DNA of 64,000 nucleotides, taken from contig NZ_RXOE01000002.1 in assembly GCF_003965815.1 (NCBI RefSeq), positions 1,178,001 through 1,242,000 on the forward strand, read 5' to 3'. Positions within the stretch are counted from its first letter, which is position 1, and every line of letters starts with the position of its first letter. Source of the DNA: Variovorax gossypii. Its GTDB lineage: Bacteria; Pseudomonadota; Gammaproteobacteria; Burkholderiales; Burkholderiaceae_C. The notes under the pieces are model-generated. The model was not told the origin of the DNA and made no database searches. It saw nothing but the letters and a program-made list of their open reading frames with translations. Shown here one piece after another: positions 62,275-64,000 of the stretch. The position numbers and the translations under genes are program-made.

Positions 62275-64000
62275 GCGCCGGCAACAGCAACAACAAGCGC
62301 AAGGTACTGGTCGCCGTGCTCGTCGTCGTGCTGGCGCTGGTGCCGGTGTTCGCGGGCAGCTTCACCGTCTCGCTGCTCAACGACATCGGAATCGGCGCGC
62401 TCGTGGCGCTGGGCCTCGTGCTGCTGACCGGCGTGGGTGGTGCCACCTCGTTCGGCCAGGCGGCCTTCGTGGGCATTGCTGCCTATGCGACCGCATGGCT
62501 CACCACCACGCAGGGCATGTCGCCCTGGGTGGGGCTGCTGTTCGCGCTGCTGCTCACGGGGCTGTCGGCACTGGCCATCGGCATGCTCACGCTGCGGCTG
62601 GGCGGGCACTTCCTGCCGCTGAGCACCATCGCCTGGGGGCTGTCGATCGCGATGCTGTTCGGCAACGTCGATGCGCTGGGCCGGCACACGGGCCTCTCGA
62701 ACATTCCGCCGCTGCAGATCGCGGGCTGGTCGCTGGCCGATCCGCGCGCAATGTACTGCCTGATCTGGGTGGTGGTGGGGTTGGCCTGCCTGTTCAGCCA
62801 CAACCTGCTGCAGTCGCGGCCGGGGCGCGCCATTCGCGGCCTGCGCGGCGGCGCGACGCTGCTGGCGAGCGTGGGGGCGGATGCGTACCGCGTGCGGCTC
62901 TCGCTGTTCGTTACGGCGGCCCTCCTCGCGGGGCTGGCGGGCTGGCTCTATGCGCACATGAACCGCTTCGTGAGCCCGTCGCCGTTCGACGTGCGCGCCA
63001 GCATCGAGTACCTGCTGATGGCCGTGGCCGGCGGGCTCGGCCAGCTGGCGGGCGCGCTGGTGGGCGCCGCGCTGGTGCTGGTGCTGAAGAACAGCCTGCA
63101 GGACGTGCTGCCCATGCTGACCCAACGCGCGGGCCAGCTGGAGGCGGTGGCCTTCGCGGCGCTCTTCATCCTGCTGCTGCACTTCGCTCGCGGCGGGGTG
63201 ATGGGGCTGCTGCGCCGCTGGACGAACCGCCGCGGCGGCACGCGCGGGCCTTCGCGCCACGAGGGCCCGGCGGTCGAGCCGCTGCCGCACCGCACGCTGC
63301 CCGCTCGCGGCTCGCCGGTGCTGTCGGTGAACGGCGCGGTCAAGCGCTTCGGCGGGCTGGTGGCGGTGAACGACGTGAGCTTCGACGTGAAGGCCGGCGA
63401 GATCGTCGGCCTGATCGGGCCCAACGGCGCGGGCAAGTCGACCATGTTCAACCTGCTGACCTGCACTTTGCCCATGAGCGCGGGCAAGGTGCGCTTCCTC
63501 GACCACGACATCGCCGGCATGCCGCAGCGCGAGGTGGCGCGGCTGGGGCTGGCGCGCACCTTCCAGCACGTGAAGCTGCGGCCGCACATGAGCCTGCTCG
63601 ACAACGTGGCGCTGGGCGCGCATTCGCGCACGCGCTCGGGCATCCTGAAGGCGGGGCTGCGGCTCGACCGCACGGAGGAGCAGCAGATCCTGCAGGAGGC
63701 GCAGCGCCAGCTCGACCGCATCGGCCTGGGCGACCGGGCGCACGAGCAGGCGGGCAGCCTGCCGCTGGGCACGCAGCGCATCCTCGAGATTGCGCGCGCG
63801 CTGGCCGCCGACCCGGTGCTGCTGGTGCTCGACGAGCCCGCCGCCGGCCTGCGGCGCAAGGAAAAGATGGCGCTCGGCGACCTGCTGCGCAAGCTGCGCG
63901 AGGAGGGCGTGACCATCCTCATCGTCGAGCACGACATGGACTTCGTGATGAAACTGGTGGACAGGCTGGTGGTGATGAACTTCGGCTCCAAGCTCGTGGA
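62271..64000 (+). CDS. Fused LivM permease and LivG ATPase, truncated by the window edge
   Basis: An open reading frame runs to the window end (576 residues seen, stop not reached). Residues 1-315 are a LivM-type permease (GGATSFGQAAFVGIAAYATAW). After a linker, residues 345-576 are an ABC ATPase: Walker A GPNGAGKST at 383-391, a divergent signature SLPLGTQR, Walker B LLVLDEPAAGL and IVEHDM H-loop. In most bacteria these are two genes. The companion LivF ATPase is expected beyond the edge. Confidence 0.88.
   Translation, partial: MSAGNSNNKRKVLVAVLVVVLALVPVFAGSFTVSLLNDIGIGALVALGLVLLTGVGGATSFGQAAFVGIAAYATAWLTTTQGMSPWVGLLFALLLTGLSALAIGMLTLRLGGHFLPLSTIAWGLSIAMLFGNVDALGRHTGLSNIPPLQIAGWSLADPRAMYCLIWVVVGLACLFSHNLLQSRPGRAIRGLRGGATLLASVGADAYRVRLSLFVTAALLAGLAGWLYAHMNRFVSPSPFDVRASIEYLLMAVAGGLGQLAGALVGAALVLVLKNSLQDVLPMLTQRAGQLEAVAFAALFILLLHFARGGVMGLLRRWTNRRGGTRGPSRHEGPAVEPLPHRTLPARGSPVLSVNGAVKRFGGLVAVNDVSFDVKAGEIVGLIGPNGAGKSTMFNLLTCTLPMSAGKVRFLDHDIAGMPQREVARLGLARTFQHVKLRPHMSLLDNVALGAHSRTRSGILKAGLRLDRTEEQQILQEAQRQLDRIGLGDRAHEQAGSLPLGTQRILEIARALAADPVLLVLDEPAAGLRRKEKMALGDLLRKLREEGVTILIVEHDMDFVMKLVDRLVVMNFGSKLV

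Overview
This is chromosomal DNA from a GC-rich betaproteobacterium, most likely a Variovorax or a close Comamonadaceae relative. The evidence is the codon usage, the rpsP-rimM-trmD-rplS block followed by CoA-pyrophosphatase and CobD-like genes, a LivM-LivG fusion, two kinds of Comamonadaceae-style intergenic repeat, and a locus with the gene content of the Variovorax iad auxin (indole-3-acetic acid, IAA) degradation operon. I saw no rRNA, tRNA, CRISPR array, insertion sequence or prophage. Genes are densely packed; the longest gene-free stretch is about 255 bp, the rhlE leader.

Left part (0-21.9 kb), mostly housekeeping: kynurenine catabolism (kynB-kynU), a YkgJ-type protein, arginine synthesis (argD-argF with an ATGA overlap), a DUF3579 protein, rpsT, murJ, a SirB1-type protein, a glyoxalase-fold protein, a self-contained ECF42-type sigma factor operon with two DGPF/YCII proteins and a matching promoter, a secreted M14 carboxypeptidase, an isochorismatase / DJ-1 / GlxA-regulator operon, an AI-2E-family membrane protein, purM, hda, pcnB-folK and a DUF47-Pit phosphate system.

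Middle part: 22.0-26.0 kb is a small accessory cell-surface island with a methyltransferase, a tandem double methyltransferase and an RgpF-like protein. From 26 to 39 kb core genes resume: TM2 and GNAT proteins, rpsP-rimM-trmD-rplS, a Nudix CoA pyrophosphatase, a CobD-like protein, hisC, rsgA, pterin dehydratase, an M48 peptidase, orn and an RhlE-type helicase with a long structured leader. At 39.0-42.8 kb lies a tightly coupled four-gene operon of unknown purpose (opine-dehydrogenase-like, 3-hydroxyacyl-CoA dehydrogenase, alpha/beta hydrolase, quinone oxidoreductase) behind a clear dyad operator.

Right part (42.8-64 kb, running off the edge): a MarR repressor faces a 15-gene + strand cluster. 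It encodes a two-subunit indolepyruvate-type 2-oxoacid oxidoreductase, a flavin/2Fe-2S reductase, Rieske oxygenase alpha and beta (iadD, iadE), an acyl-CoA ligase, a thiolase-fold protein without its nucleophilic Cys, a DUF35-SDR fusion, a cyclase resembling isatin hydrolase, an SDR, three paralogous binding proteins, a second Rieske pair and a branched-chain-type ABC transporter. My reading is: uptake of an indolic acid; Rieske oxygenation to (di)oxindole-3-acetate; CoA activation; retro-aldol cleavage to isatin plus acetyl-CoA; hydrolysis to isatinate; oxidative decarboxylation to anthraniloyl-CoA or anthranilate. The iad identity and the IadDE role rest on published Variovorax work. The aldolase and isatinate steps are inference from motifs. 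A 20-bp dyad between the repressor and the first structural gene is the probable MarR operator.
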